The translations under genes and the position numbers were made by a program. The notes under the pieces are model-generated. The model was not told the DNA's origin. It worked only from the letters and a program-made list of their open reading frames with translations, and searched no databases. Of a stretch of DNA of 64,000 nucleotides, positions 7,767 to 17,200 are shown piece after piece. Every line of letters begins with the position of its first letter. Position 1 is the stretch's first letter. Source of the DNA: UBA5314 sp035560815 (lineage in GTDB: Bacteria > Bacillota > Syntrophomonadia > Syntrophomonadales > Syntrophomonadaceae); assembly GCA_035560815.1 (NCBI GenBank), contig DATMYR010000088.1, positions 62,001 to 126,000 of the forward strand. The letters run 5' to 3'.

Positions 7767-7796
7767 ATTCCTTTGTGCTAAAATTAACAAAGGAAT
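7767..7796 (+). promoter_or_regulatory. Perfect 10-bp dyad (Rex-box-like) over the extended -10 of pta
   Basis: ATTCCTTTGT and ACAAAGGAAT are exact reverse complements 10 nt apart. The inner 18-mer at 7773-7790, TTGTGCTAAAATTAACAA, resembles the Rex operator consensus TTGTTAAnnnnTTAACAA: the right half is exact and the left half differs at two or three positions. An extended -10 (TGCTAAAAT, 7776-7784) sits inside the dyad, so a bound protein would block RNA polymerase. Rex releases DNA when NADH is high. The regulator assignment is inference. Confidence 0.6.
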
Positions 7797-7844
7797 CTGA
7801 GCGTTCTATTAATTCATTATGCTTAAAAACGAGGAGGTAAAAAA

Positions 7845-8837
7845 ATGAGTCTGTTAGAGGAAATTAGAGCAAAGGCAGCACTGAATCCCAAAATTATAGT
7901 GCTTCCTGAGGGAACCGAGGAGAGAACTCTTAAATCCATCAAGGGAATTGTGGATAATAAGCTCGCCTTTCCTATTCTGCTGGGTAATGTAGCTGCAATC
8001 AAGGATCTAGCCAGCAAAGTCGGAGCTGATCTTACTGGAGCTGAGATCATTGATCCAATCAATGCCCCTTATTTCGATGATTTTGTCCAGGCATTCTACG
8101 AAATGCGCAAAGCCAAAGGTATGGAACTGGATAAAGCCAAGAAGAGCATGCTGGATCCCCTCTTCTTTGCATCTATGATGGTCAAGATGGGCAAGGCAGA
8201 CGGTGAAGTGGCCGGCGCCGAAAACACCACCGGAAACGTCCTGCGACCTGCTTTGCAGATTATAAAAACTGCTCCTGGCATCCCGGCTGTTTCCGGCTCC
8301 TTTGTAATGATCGTTCCCAATAGTGATTTTGGCGATGCTGGAACTTTCGTATTTGCCGACTGCGCCGTATCTATTTATCCCAAGGCCGAAGAACTGGCAG
8401 CTTTCGCTGCTGCTTCCGTGGAAACAGCCACAGTATTATGCGGCATGAAAGATCCCAAAGTGGGTATGCTTTCCTTCTCCACCAAGGGCAGCGCCAGCGA
8501 TCCCTCGGTCGATAAGATGGTTGAGGCTACCAAGATTGCCAAGGAAAAATATCCCCACCTTAAAATTGACGGAGAATTACAGTTCGATGCAGCCATCGTA
8601 CCCAGCGTCGGCGCCTCCAAGGCTCCAGGCAGCCTGGTCGCCGGTTCCTGCAACGTTCTGATCTTCCCAGATATTAATGCCGGAAACATCGGGTACAAGC
8701 TGGTGCAGAGACTGGCCAAGGCAGAAGCTATTGGACCCATACTCCAGGGCTTAGCCAAACCGGTCAACGACCTGTCCAGAGGCTGCAGTGTAGAAGACAT
8801 CGTCAATGTTGTTGCCAACGTGGTAGTACGGGCGTAG
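7845..8837 (+). CDS. pta: Phosphate acetyltransferase
   Basis: Converts acetyl-CoA and phosphate to acetyl phosphate and CoA. The 330-aa length is that of the short, single-domain Pta. Family signatures include VLPEGTEERT near the N-terminus, GEVAGAENTTGNVLRPALQ (about residues 124-142) and the C-terminal LVAGSCNVLIFPDINAGNI region. ATG 7845 lies behind GAGGAGG. With ackA 72 bp downstream it forms the usual acetate branch, which in an acetogenic or syntrophic anaerobe makes ATP by substrate-level phosphorylation. Transcription probably starts inside the dyad at 7767-7796. Confidence 0.97.
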   Translation: MSLLEEIRAKAALNPKIIVLPEGTEERTLKSIKGIVDNKLAFPILLGNVAAIKDLASKVGADLTGAEIIDPINAPYFDDFVQAFYEMRKAKGMELDKAKKSMLDPLFFASMMVKMGKADGEVAGAENTTGNVLRPALQIIKTAPGIPAVSGSFVMIVPNSDFGDAGTFVFADCAVSIYPKAEELAAFAAASVETATVLCGMKDPKVGMLSFSTKGSASDPSVDKMVEATKIAKEKYPHLKIDGELQFDAAIVPSVGASKAPGSLVAGSCNVLIFPDINAGNIGYKLVQRLAKAEAIGPILQGLAKPVNDLSRGCSVEDIVNVVANVVVRA

Positions 8838-8909
8838 CTGAAGGTACAGAAGAGCTTGAGAATTCTTGTATCTTGAGATATTCACTTTTCTTTGAGGAGG
8901 TTGTATTGG

Positions 8910-10103
8910 ATGAAGGTTCTGGTCGTAAATTGCGGTAGTTCATCAATCAAATATCAGGTCATGGATATGACTGATGAATCAGTGTTGGCTGTAGGTCTGG
9001 TAGACCGCGTGGGGATACCGGGCAGCACCCTGGAGCATAAACCACAGGGTAAAGACAAAGTAGTTATCAAGAAGGACCTCCCGGATCATACAGCAGGCAT
9101 GAAGCTGGTCCTGGAAGTACTGGTAAATGCCGAATACGGAGTTATCAAGAGTATGGACGAGATCGGCGCTGCCGGCCACCGTGTGGTGCACGGCGGCGAA
9201 TCTTTCGCTGAATCAGTAGTTATTACCGACGAAGTCAAGAAGGTTATTCGCGATTGCTTTGACATCGCCCCTTTGCATAACCCCCCCAATATGATGGGAA
9301 TTGAAGCCTGTCAGGAACTGATGCCCAATGTAAAACATGTAGCCGTATTTGATACTGCTTTCCATCAGACCATGGGCCCCTCAAATTACATGTATGCGCT
9401 GCCCTACGAAGTGTATGAGAAGTACCGGGTGCGCCGGTATGGCTTCCACGGCACCTCCCATTTCTATGTGGCTCACCAGGCCGCTGAGATGCTGGGCAAG
9501 CCCTATGAAGAGTGTAAAATCGTTACCTTGCATATGGGCAATGGTGCCAGCATGGCCGCTATCAAAGGCGGCAAGGTTGTTGACACATCTATGGGCTTCA
9601 CCCCTCTTGAAGGTTTAGTCATGGGAACCCGCTCCGGTGACGTTGACCCGGCTATCGTATTCTTCCTGATGGAGAAATTAAACATGAGTCCGGCCGAAGC
9701 CAACAACTATTTCAATAAGAAATCCGGTATGCTTGGATTATCCGGAGTTTCCAATGACCTGAGAGACATCCTGGAAGCTGCCGCTTCCGGTAATGAAAGA
9801 GCTCAGATGTCTCTGGATGTTTATTACAACAAAGTCAAGGGCTATATTGGCAACTATATTGCCAAGTTAAATGGCTGCGACTGCCTGGTGTTTACCGCCG
9901 GTGTTGGCGAGAACGCCATTGATATCCGTGAAAACATTTGTAAAGACCTGGATTACCTGGGCATCAAGATGGATGCTGCCAAGAATAATGTGCGGGGCAA
10001 ACAGGTGGATGTAGCCACCGAGGATTCCAAAGTCCGCATCTTCATTATTCCGACCAATGAAGAACTGGTTATTGCACGGGATACGTATAGTCTGGCTAAA
10101 TAG
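8910..10103 (+). CDS. ackA: Acetate kinase
   Basis: Transfers phosphate from acetyl phosphate to ADP, giving ATP and acetate. The 397-aa protein carries the ASKHA-fold motifs: N-terminal VVNCGSSSIKYQ, HGTSHFYVA, LHMGNGAS and the acetate kinase signature around GFTPLEGLVMGTRSGDVDP. I start it at ATG 8910, 9 nt after GAGGAGG; an upstream TTG overlaps the SD. It is the second gene of the pta-ackA operon, which ends at the strong terminator just downstream. Confidence 0.97.
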   Translation: MKVLVVNCGSSSIKYQVMDMTDESVLAVGLVDRVGIPGSTLEHKPQGKDKVVIKKDLPDHTAGMKLVLEVLVNAEYGVIKSMDEIGAAGHRVVHGGESFAESVVITDEVKKVIRDCFDIAPLHNPPNMMGIEACQELMPNVKHVAVFDTAFHQTMGPSNYMYALPYEVYEKYRVRRYGFHGTSHFYVAHQAAEMLGKPYEECKIVTLHMGNGASMAAIKGGKVVDTSMGFTPLEGLVMGTRSGDVDPAIVFFLMEKLNMSPAEANNYFNKKSGMLGLSGVSNDLRDILEAAASGNERAQMSLDVYYNKVKGYIGNYIAKLNGCDCLVFTAGVGENAIDIRENICKDLDYLGIKMDAAKNNVRGKQVDVATEDSKVRIFIIPTNEELVIARDTYSLAK

Positions 10104-10114
10104 CTTAAACCGGC

Positions 10115-10152
10115 AAGGGGCGGGTGGTTTTAAACACCCGCCCCTTCATTCT
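10115..10152 (+). terminator. Rho-independent terminator after ackA
   Basis: A 12-bp GC-rich perfect stem (10115-10126 with 10135-10146, arm AAGGGGCGGGTG) is followed by a moderately T-rich tail (CATTCTTTCCC). Confidence 0.85.
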
Positions 10153-10250
10153 TTCCCTGGTGCTTGAAGACAGGGTTAAACTGTCCTATTGATTGACAAT
10201 AATAGAATGGGAAGACTATAATTAATCTGGTGTTTTTCGGGGTGTAGACT

Positions 10251-10751
10251 ATGATCATTGACCTGAGAAATTTAGAACTGCATCCGGGGAGCAGGGAGGA
10301 ATTTACCCTGGAGTCCCGGGGTGACGAAGCGTTGTTGAAGGATCTGCCAGGCCGTTTTCTGGCCTCCGTACAACTGGTCATAATGGTGCAGAATGCCGGT
10401 CATTGTTTCAAGGGTCAGGGTCGATTGGAGACTCGGGTTGAACTTAACTGCGCGCGTTGTTTGGAAAACCTGATTTATCCAATATCCACCGAGTTCCAAT
10501 TTACTGTAGCATCGGAAGCCGAGGATCATGCCCTTCAGGAGGGAGACATTCTTCCTTACGGTGATGGACAGGTGGACCTGGAGCCTTTGGTCAATGAATT
10601 AATTGTCACGGAATTACCCCTTACACCGTTATGCCAGGCAGAATGCCGGGGATTGTGCCCCCTTTGTGGCAGCAATAAAAACACTCATCGGTGTAATTGT
10701 AAAGACCATAGCATCGATCCCCGGTGGGAGAAACTGAACAAGTTAAGGTAA
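10251..10751 (+). CDS. YceD/DUF177 family protein (23S rRNA accumulation protein-like)
   Basis: 166-aa YceD family member, normally encoded just before rpmF as here (16 bp gap). In E. coli and plants YceD homologues are needed for normal 23S rRNA accumulation; the mechanism is unclear. The sequence shows a CARCLE motif near residue 68 and a cysteine-rich C-terminus with CRGLCPLCG and HRCNC, which suggests metal binding. ATG 10251 lies behind GGGGTG. It heads the yceD-rpmF-plsX group and follows the ackA terminator, so it should have its own promoter. Confidence 0.88.
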   Translation: MIIDLRNLELHPGSREEFTLESRGDEALLKDLPGRFLASVQLVIMVQNAGHCFKGQGRLETRVELNCARCLENLIYPISTEFQFTVASEAEDHALQEGDILPYGDGQVDLEPLVNELIVTELPLTPLCQAECRGLCPLCGSNKNTHRCNCKDHSIDPRWEKLNKLR

Positions 10752-10767
10752 GAAGGAGGTTCTAGGA

Positions 10768-10938
10768 ATGGGTGTTCCCAAAAGGCGGCAGTCCCACGCC
10801 CGCAAGAACAAAAGGCGGTCGGAATGGACCAGAATCGAAAAACCCGGATTGGTTGAGTGTCCTCAATGCCACGAGTTAAAAATGCCGCATCGCGCCTGTT
10901 TGGGCTGCGGTTATTATAAAGGCAAAAACGTCATGTAA
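10768..10938 (+). CDS. rpmF: 50S ribosomal protein L32
   Basis: 56-aa L32 starting at ATG 10768 (SD AAGGAGG), ending TAA 10936-10938. It opens with the typical MGVPKRRQSHARKNKRR basic segment and carries a zinc ribbon, CPQC near residue 31 and CLGC near residue 44, i.e. the zinc-binding form of L32. It lies between yceD and plsX as in most bacteria. Confidence 0.97.
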   Translation: MGVPKRRQSHARKNKRRSEWTRIEKPGLVECPQCHELKMPHRACLGCGYYKGKNVM

Positions 10939-11032
10939 ACCGGGTGTCATTGTACAGGATCAAGAAGTAAGGTATGTAGTCTTTACCTGAGACCACTAGC
11001 TTACTTTTTGTTTTTCCATAAGGAGGCTTGTG

Positions 11033-11992
11033 ATGAGGATAGCAGTTGATGTGATGGGCAGCGACCACGGACCTGAGGAGCTTATTGCCGGTGCTTTACG
11101 CTGGTGTCGTGAAACCGGCGAAACGGTCTCTCTGGTAGGTGATGGCGAAATTATTGCTGCACAACTGAAACAGCAGGATTATAATCAGGAACTGGTCGAA
11201 GTCATTCCAGCGCTTCAGGTAATTGATATGCATGAATCTCCGGCTCTGGCTTTGCGTAAAAAGCCTGATGCGTCCATTGTCGTAGCTTCTCAATTGGTTC
11301 GAGAGGGCCGTGCTGATGCGCTGATTTCAGCTGGTAGTACAGGAGCGCAGATGGCGGCTGCCATATTTATCCTGGGCCGGATGGAGGGAGTAGAACGCTC
11401 ACCGATCATTGCCCAGCTTCCCAATGTTCACGGTCATTTTTCGCTTCTGGCTGATGTGGGAGCCAATGTGGATTGCCGACCCAAACAGCTGCTCCAGTTT
11501 GCGGTCCTGGGAAAAACCTATGCCAGTTTACGACTGGGAATTAAGGAGCCGCGCATTGCTTTGCTTAATATCGGGGAGGAAGAAAGCAAGGGCAACAGTG
11601 TTAGTATAGAAACCTATGAATTACTCAAAAAGCAGTCTCATCTCAATTTTGTAGGAAATATTGAAGGACGGGACCTTCTATTCGGCAAGAGCGATGTAAT
11701 CGTTTGCGATGGCTTTGTAGGTAATATTGTACTGAAAACCCTGGAAGGAACCGCCATGTTCGTAGCAGGGGGAGTGAAAGCCGCTTACGGCTCATTGCCT
11801 GAGTTTTTTAACCAGTTAGACTATACTAAAATCGGAGGGGCGCCTCTGCTGGGGGTCAACGGTATCAGCATTGTCTGCCATGGCAGCTCTAAACGTGACG
11901 CCGTCTATGCTGGCATGTTCAGTGCTCAAACATGCATACAAGCCGATATGGTCAAAATGCAGCGCTTGGAGTTGGACAAAAGCCGGGTATAG
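11033..11992 (+). CDS. plsX: Phosphate acyltransferase PlsX
   Basis: Makes acyl-phosphate from acyl-ACP for the PlsX/PlsY route to phosphatidic acid. The 319-aa protein begins MRIAVDVMGSDHGP and shows SAGSTGA (about residues 100-106) and the C-terminal GAPLLGVNGISIVCHGSS region. I take ATG 11033 (6 nt from AAGGAGG) rather than the adjacent GTG. In many Firmicutes plsX is followed by fabH/fabD/fabG/acpP. Here rnc follows after about 215 bp with no fab or acpP gene, so fatty acid synthesis genes must be elsewhere. Confidence 0.95.
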   Translation: MRIAVDVMGSDHGPEELIAGALRWCRETGETVSLVGDGEIIAAQLKQQDYNQELVEVIPALQVIDMHESPALALRKKPDASIVVASQLVREGRADALISAGSTGAQMAAAIFILGRMEGVERSPIIAQLPNVHGHFSLLADVGANVDCRPKQLLQFAVLGKTYASLRLGIKEPRIALLNIGEEESKGNSVSIETYELLKKQSHLNFVGNIEGRDLLFGKSDVIVCDGFVGNIVLKTLEGTAMFVAGGVKAAYGSLPEFFNQLDYTKIGGAPLLGVNGISIVCHGSSKRDAVYAGMFSAQTCIQADMVKMQRLELDKSRV

Positions 11993-12207
11993 GCTCCTGA
12001 GCCTTGCCCAAATATGTAGATTCGGTTAATGGATCCCTGGAGATAGACTAAACAGTTAACGGAAGCAGCCTGGGGTGCGAATCGTCTGTTTTGGAATGTC
12101 TCGCTGCCACCCGCTCCGGGAGGAGCCATGTTTGGTTGGGGAGCAGGAGATGTTAGACTAAATGTGGGGCGTTTATAAGCCCCAGAAACGGGCTGCGGAG
12201 GTGAAGT

Positions 12208-12930
12208 ATGCCTTTTGGAAAAAAAACACCACGGCAATTTCTAATCGATAAAGCCCTGGAATTCGATCAGGAAGAACTAATCTTGATGGCTTTGACGCAT
12301 CCATCCTATTCCCAGGAGAGAAACACAGCAGCCAACAACCAGCGCCTTGAATTCCTTGGTGATGCAGTTCTCAACTTGGTGGTAGCTGAATACCTTTATA
12401 AGCACTTCACGAATAAGGCTGAAGGAGAGCTGACCAAGATCAGAGCTCGGGTAGTCTGTGAAAAAGCACTGGTAACCGTGGCTGGTATGTTGGATCTGGG
12501 TCTTTATCTCCTCCTGGGCCGGGGAGAAGAAATGTCTGGAGGCCGGCGCCGGAATTCTATCCTGGCAGATGCTACGGAAGCGGTGATCGGTGCTATTTAC
12601 CTGGATAAAGGCTATGAAACAGCCCGCGATTTTACCCTCCAATATCTCCAAGAAATCATTGAAGATACTGCCCGAGGTGACTATTATGACTATAAGTCGC
12701 GATTGCAGGAGATGGTCCAGGCTCGGGATAAGGATAATGTAAGCTACGCTATTGTAGAAGAGCATGGGCCTGCGCATGCCAAGACCTTTGTCATCGGGGT
12801 CTATTATAAAGGTTCGCTTCTGGCTACCGGCAGCGGCAAGAGCAAAAAGGAAGCCGAGCAGAATGCGGCTCAGAGCGCCTTGGCCAACCCATTTTTCCTG
12901 GAGGGGCTAAGTAAAGGCAAAGGGCCATGA
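12208..12930 (+). CDS. rnc: Ribonuclease III
   Basis: Double-strand-specific endoribonuclease for rRNA and mRNA processing. In the 240-aa protein the catalytic signature NQRLEFLGDAVL (residues 44-55) supplies the acidic metal ligands; the second acidic pair is in DATEAVIGA (about 125-133). A C-terminal double-stranded-RNA-binding domain spans about residues 160-235. ATG 12208 lies behind GGAGGTG. The stop overlaps the next start (ATGA), so it is translationally coupled to the radical SAM gene. Confidence 0.96.
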   Translation: MPFGKKTPRQFLIDKALEFDQEELILMALTHPSYSQERNTAANNQRLEFLGDAVLNLVVAEYLYKHFTNKAEGELTKIRARVVCEKALVTVAGMLDLGLYLLLGRGEEMSGGRRRNSILADATEAVIGAIYLDKGYETARDFTLQYLQEIIEDTARGDYYDYKSRLQEMVQARDKDNVSYAIVEEHGPAHAKTFVIGVYYKGSLLATGSGKSKKEAEQNAAQSALANPFFLEGLSKGKGP

Positions 12931-14066
12931 AACATATAAACATTCCGATTTTTATACCCCAGATGGGCTGCCCCTTCCAATGCATCTTCTGCCAGCAGCG
13001 CTATATCAGTCATGACGGCCCGCCCCCAGCACCTTCCCAGATTGCTGCTATGATCGAACCCTACCTATCCACCATAAGATCGGATCAGACCCGGGTAGAA
13101 GTTGCCTTCTTCGGAGGAAGTTTTACAGCCTTACCCGCCGGCATGCAGAAGGACTATCTGGATGCTGTTCAAGTGTTTCTACAAGCAGGCCGCGTGCAAA
13201 GCATTCGCATCTCCACTCGGCCAGATTGCATCGATATCGAGATATTGGACCTCCTGGCTGAACGAGGTGTTAGGACCATTGAGTTGGGGGTGCAATCCTT
13301 TGACGACCACGTCCTACAGCAATCACTGCGCGGTTATGATGCAAGGCAAGCACTAGAGGCCTGTCGTCTCATCAAATCCCGGGGGTTTAACCTGGGAGTG
13401 CAATTGATGATTGGTCTTCCCGGCGACAGCCTGCAGCGCGACTTGAACAGCACCTGGACGGCAATTGAAATGCGGCCTGACATGGTGCGGCTTTATCCCA
13501 CCCTGGTAATCGCGGGGACCGAGTTGGAGAGCTTATATAGGAAAAGCCTTTACCGAGCCCTGACCCTGGAAGAGGCGGTGACCATCACCAGGGAGATGTA
13601 CTTGGCTTTTCAGGTGATGGAAATTCCAGTGATTCGCATGGGCCTGCATCCGGGCGAAGAATTGCGCCAGCCCGGCCACGTCGTCGCCGGGCCTTTTCAT
13701 CCGGCTTTTGGAGAGTTGGTAGAACAAGCGGTTTTTAAAGAACAAGCTGTTCTGCTTTTGACCGAGAAGTTCAGGAGACATGGCCACAATCGGTTTCCCA
13801 TGCTTCTGGTCAACGATCGGGAGATATCCAAAATGATCGGTTGGCGAAGATGCAATATTACTGGGATAAAAAATCTTTTCGAACTGGAATTCCTAGAAGT
13901 GGTGGGCAACCCCGAAATACCCCAGGGTGAAGTTTGGCTTAAATATGAGGAAGAGGCAGGCCTACAAGCTGTGATGACACGCAAAGAGCTTTTGCAGCGG
14001 GTTGTTGTACTTGGAAATAACAGAAAATTAAATATTTCAACCTATTCATCAAGTCCGCTGGTTTAA
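12927..14066 (+). CDS. Elp3-like radical SAM protein
   Basis: 379-aa radical SAM protein with the [4Fe-4S] ligand motif CPFQCIFC (Cys15, Cys19, Cys22; CX3CX2C), FFGGSFTALP and LGVQSFDD. This pattern is that of the Elp3/COG1243-like family. Unlike full Elp3 tRNA-modifying enzymes, no C-terminal acetyltransferase domain of normal length is evident. Genes of this type commonly lie between rnc and smc in Clostridia. The substrate is unknown; tRNA modification is a reasonable guess. ATGA overlap with rnc. Confidence 0.85.
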   Translation: MKHINIPIFIPQMGCPFQCIFCQQRYISHDGPPPAPSQIAAMIEPYLSTIRSDQTRVEVAFFGGSFTALPAGMQKDYLDAVQVFLQAGRVQSIRISTRPDCIDIEILDLLAERGVRTIELGVQSFDDHVLQQSLRGYDARQALEACRLIKSRGFNLGVQLMIGLPGDSLQRDLNSTWTAIEMRPDMVRLYPTLVIAGTELESLYRKSLYRALTLEEAVTITREMYLAFQVMEIPVIRMGLHPGEELRQPGHVVAGPFHPAFGELVEQAVFKEQAVLLLTEKFRRHGHNRFPMLLVNDREISKMIGWRRCNITGIKNLFELEFLEVVGNPEIPQGEVWLKYEEEAGLQAVMTRKELLQRVVVLGNNRKLNISTYSSSPLV

Positions 14067-14185
14067 TACGGCTGCCCGATAGGATGGGATTTGGGATCAT
14101 ATTCCAGGTCCGAAAGCCCGGGTTTATAAGAGCGGATGAATGGGCCAGGTAGCAGCCAATCAGTGCTTTGCGCGTTTAATGTATA

Positions 14186-14214
14186 TTGAAGCTCGGAAAA
14201 AAGAGGGATATGAT
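14186..14214 (+). promoter_or_regulatory. Predicted sigma-A promoter for smc
   Basis: TTGAAG (14186-14191), a 17-nt spacer, then TATGAT (14209-14214), about 70 bp before smc. The 215-bp gap after the radical SAM gene holds no other feature I can support. Confidence 0.5.
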
Positions 14215-14281
14215 ATTATTGGGATTAGCTTACAGGTACAACCTGGCAGAGGGCCGGAAACTTATATGAGGAGGAACGTGA

Positions 14282-17200
14282 GTGTTTCTTAAGAGGCTGG
14301 ACATTAAGGGATTCAAGTCCTTTGCCGAAGACACTGAAATTGTCCTCAACCCAGGTATTAACATTATCGTGGGACCGAATGGATGCGGCAAGAGCAATAT
14401 CGTTGATGCTGTCCGCTGGGTGCTTGGTGAGATAAATGTTCGCCACCTCCGTGGCCAAAAAGGGGAAGACGTAATATTTCACGGTAGTGACCGCAAAAGG
14501 AGCCAGGGAATGGCTTCTGTTGAGCTTACCCTGGACAACAGCCAGAAACTCTTGCCCCTCGACTTCAACGAAATAACCCTGGGACGCAAGGTGTTCCGCA
14601 GTGGAGAAAGCGAATTTTTCTTGAACAAATCCCGGGTGCGGATGAAAGATATTGCCGCCCTTTTTACCGGAACAGGCGTGGGGCGGAAAGGCTATTCCAT
14701 CATCAGTCAGGGGGAGCTGGAGCAGGTTCTCAACGGCCAGGCAATGGACCGGCGGCTGATGCTGGAAGAAGCTTCGGGAATTATCCGCTACCGGCAGCAG
14801 CGGGATGAGGTGAAGCAGCGCATACAAGCTTCTGCGAATGACCTCTTGCGTCTCAATGATATATTGGCAGAGTTGGGACAAAGAAAAAATGAACTGGGGA
14901 GAAAAGCAGAAAAAGCATCAGCTTACCAGGTGCTTAGTACCAGACTGGAGGAGCAGGAAAGGAAGCTGCTTTTAGAAGAAATCAGCCATATAAAAGCACG
15001 TCTCGATCCTCAACGACAAGCCTCTTCCAGCGAACAGGAGCAGTTGCAGGTTTTGCTTCAGAGCCTTCAGGAGCGGGAAGAATCCCTTCGCCAGGAAGAG
15101 GAGCAACTGCAGGATACGATGCTTTCCTACAAAGAGCTTCGTGAAGCCAAACACCAAGCCGAAGCTCAGTTGGCAGCACTGGAAACGGAAATCAGGCTGG
15201 CCCAGGAAAGAATTAAAAACTGTGGTGAACGCTGTCAGACGGCGGAGAGAGATGAAGAGAAATACCGCAGTATGCTGGATAACTTCAGTCGGGAACTGGA
15301 GGAGCGCCAGGCAGACTTCCAAAGCCAGCAGGCTAATTACCTGGATAAGGTTGAAGAAATGCGCGGCTTGGAGCAGGTGATTGCAGATGAAAAAGAGCAC
15401 CTGCAGGCCGCCCGGCAGGGCATGGAAGAAGCTAAAGCTGCGATTTTTAGTAAAGTGCAGGCTGAAACCAACCTGCACAACCAGGTGAAAAAATCGGAGG
15501 AGAGTCTACGCAGGTCCGGTGACCGCAAAGAAAGACTCAATCATACAGCTGGAGAGCTAAGTGAACGACTGCGTGTAAATACCCAGGAAGGTCGGCACGG
15601 TCTGGAGGAAAAAGCCAGGCGGGATGCTCAATACCAAACCCTGGAGGCTCAAGTAAACAACCTGGAATACCGCCGTCAGGAATTGGAAGCAGAACTAAAA
15701 GGACTGGATGATGCATACAGAAAAGAAGGGGAAGAAGCTTCCCTGATCGAGAGCCGGCTGGCTGTGATTCGAACCATGGAAAGAGATCTGACCGGGTATT
15801 CACAGGCCGTCAAACAGCTGATGCGAGCGGAAAAGGAAGGCAGATTTCCAGGTATGCTTGGCTTAATGGGCGAGATCATCACAGTGCCGCCCGGGTTGGA
15901 GTTGGCTATGGAAGTAGCAGTGGGCAAAGGGTTGGAAAATGTCGTGATGGAGAAGATGGAACAGGCACGTACAGCCATCGAGTGGCTTAAACAGAGGCGT
16001 GCCGGCCGTATTACCTTTTTGCCCCTGGATTCATTAAAGGTTCAGAAAGTGCCGCCATCGGTTCTAGAGCAGTGCCAGGGGCAGAAGGGCGTACTGGGGC
16101 TGGGATCCCAGCTGGTGACTTTTGACAGCCGCTTTGAGAAGGCTGTGGAGTACCTTTTGGGCAGAGTACTGGTGGTCGAAGATGCCCAGCAAGCGATACG
16201 CTTATTTAAGGGGCTCCATTATTCTCTGCGGATCGTTTCTTTGGAAGGAGAGGCGATTAACCTGGCCGGGGCTATCAGTGGAGGAACCAGGGCCTCGCAG
16301 GAAAACAGTCCTCTGCAACGGAAAGGTGAAGAAAAGAGGCTGTTATCCCAGTATGAGCAAAAACAAAAGCTCAGGGATAAGAACCGCCAGGTCCGATCTC
16401 GACTAGCCAGCCAGCTGGAGGAGCTTCTGCATGATCTGCAGATTGTCAAGGATCAATTCGTGGAGAGCCGTCTAAGGAATGAGATGCTGGGCAAGCAATT
16501 GCTTGACCTGGAAAAAGAAAGGCGGCTGTTCGAGGAGGAGCGATTCAGAACCCTGCAGTCTCTGGATGAGCTGGACCATGAAATTACCTCCCTGGAAGGC
16601 GAATTGGCGGAGCTCCAAGAAAGAGCCCAAACGGTCCAAGATGAAAGCCAGAGTATGAGCAAGAACCTGGAAGAAATGCGGGAGCAGATGGAAACACTGC
16701 AGCGTGATCATGAGGTGAAAAAGGAAAGGCTGCACTCCTTCAGAGAGCAATTGGGAATGAAGGAGAAAGAGTTGGAAACTGCTCGAGGGAATATACAACA
16801 ATTCACTCAGGTGAGGAATTCCTATCAGCAATCCTGCCAGCAGGCAGCTAGCTTGCGGAACAAGCTGGATGAAGAGATTATTCGAGAACAGGACCGTATA
16901 GAGGCAATGGAAAACGATGTGGAGATTGCTGGAGCTGGCCTACAGGTTTTAGCCCTTGAACTGCAGGAATTGGAAGAACAGGACAAAACCAGGCGCAGTC
17001 GAGTTGCTCGCATGCGTAGAGAGATGGGCCCTGTTAAACAGGATATTTCCACCCGGGAAATCCGGCTTCGGGAACTGGAAATGTCCATAGCCAGAGCAGA
17101 AACAGAACTGGATGGCGCCAGCCGCAAGTGGCGGGAGAAATATCACAGCCCCCCCCCCAGCCCCGCAGAGACCCTGGCCACCTCCTCCGAAATATCGGAA

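Noticed and set aside
12110..12207. Mini-ORF MFGWGAGDVRLNVGRL upstream of rnc
   Set aside because: Its GGGAGGAG lies only two bases from the ATG and the 16-codon product has no protein-like feature.
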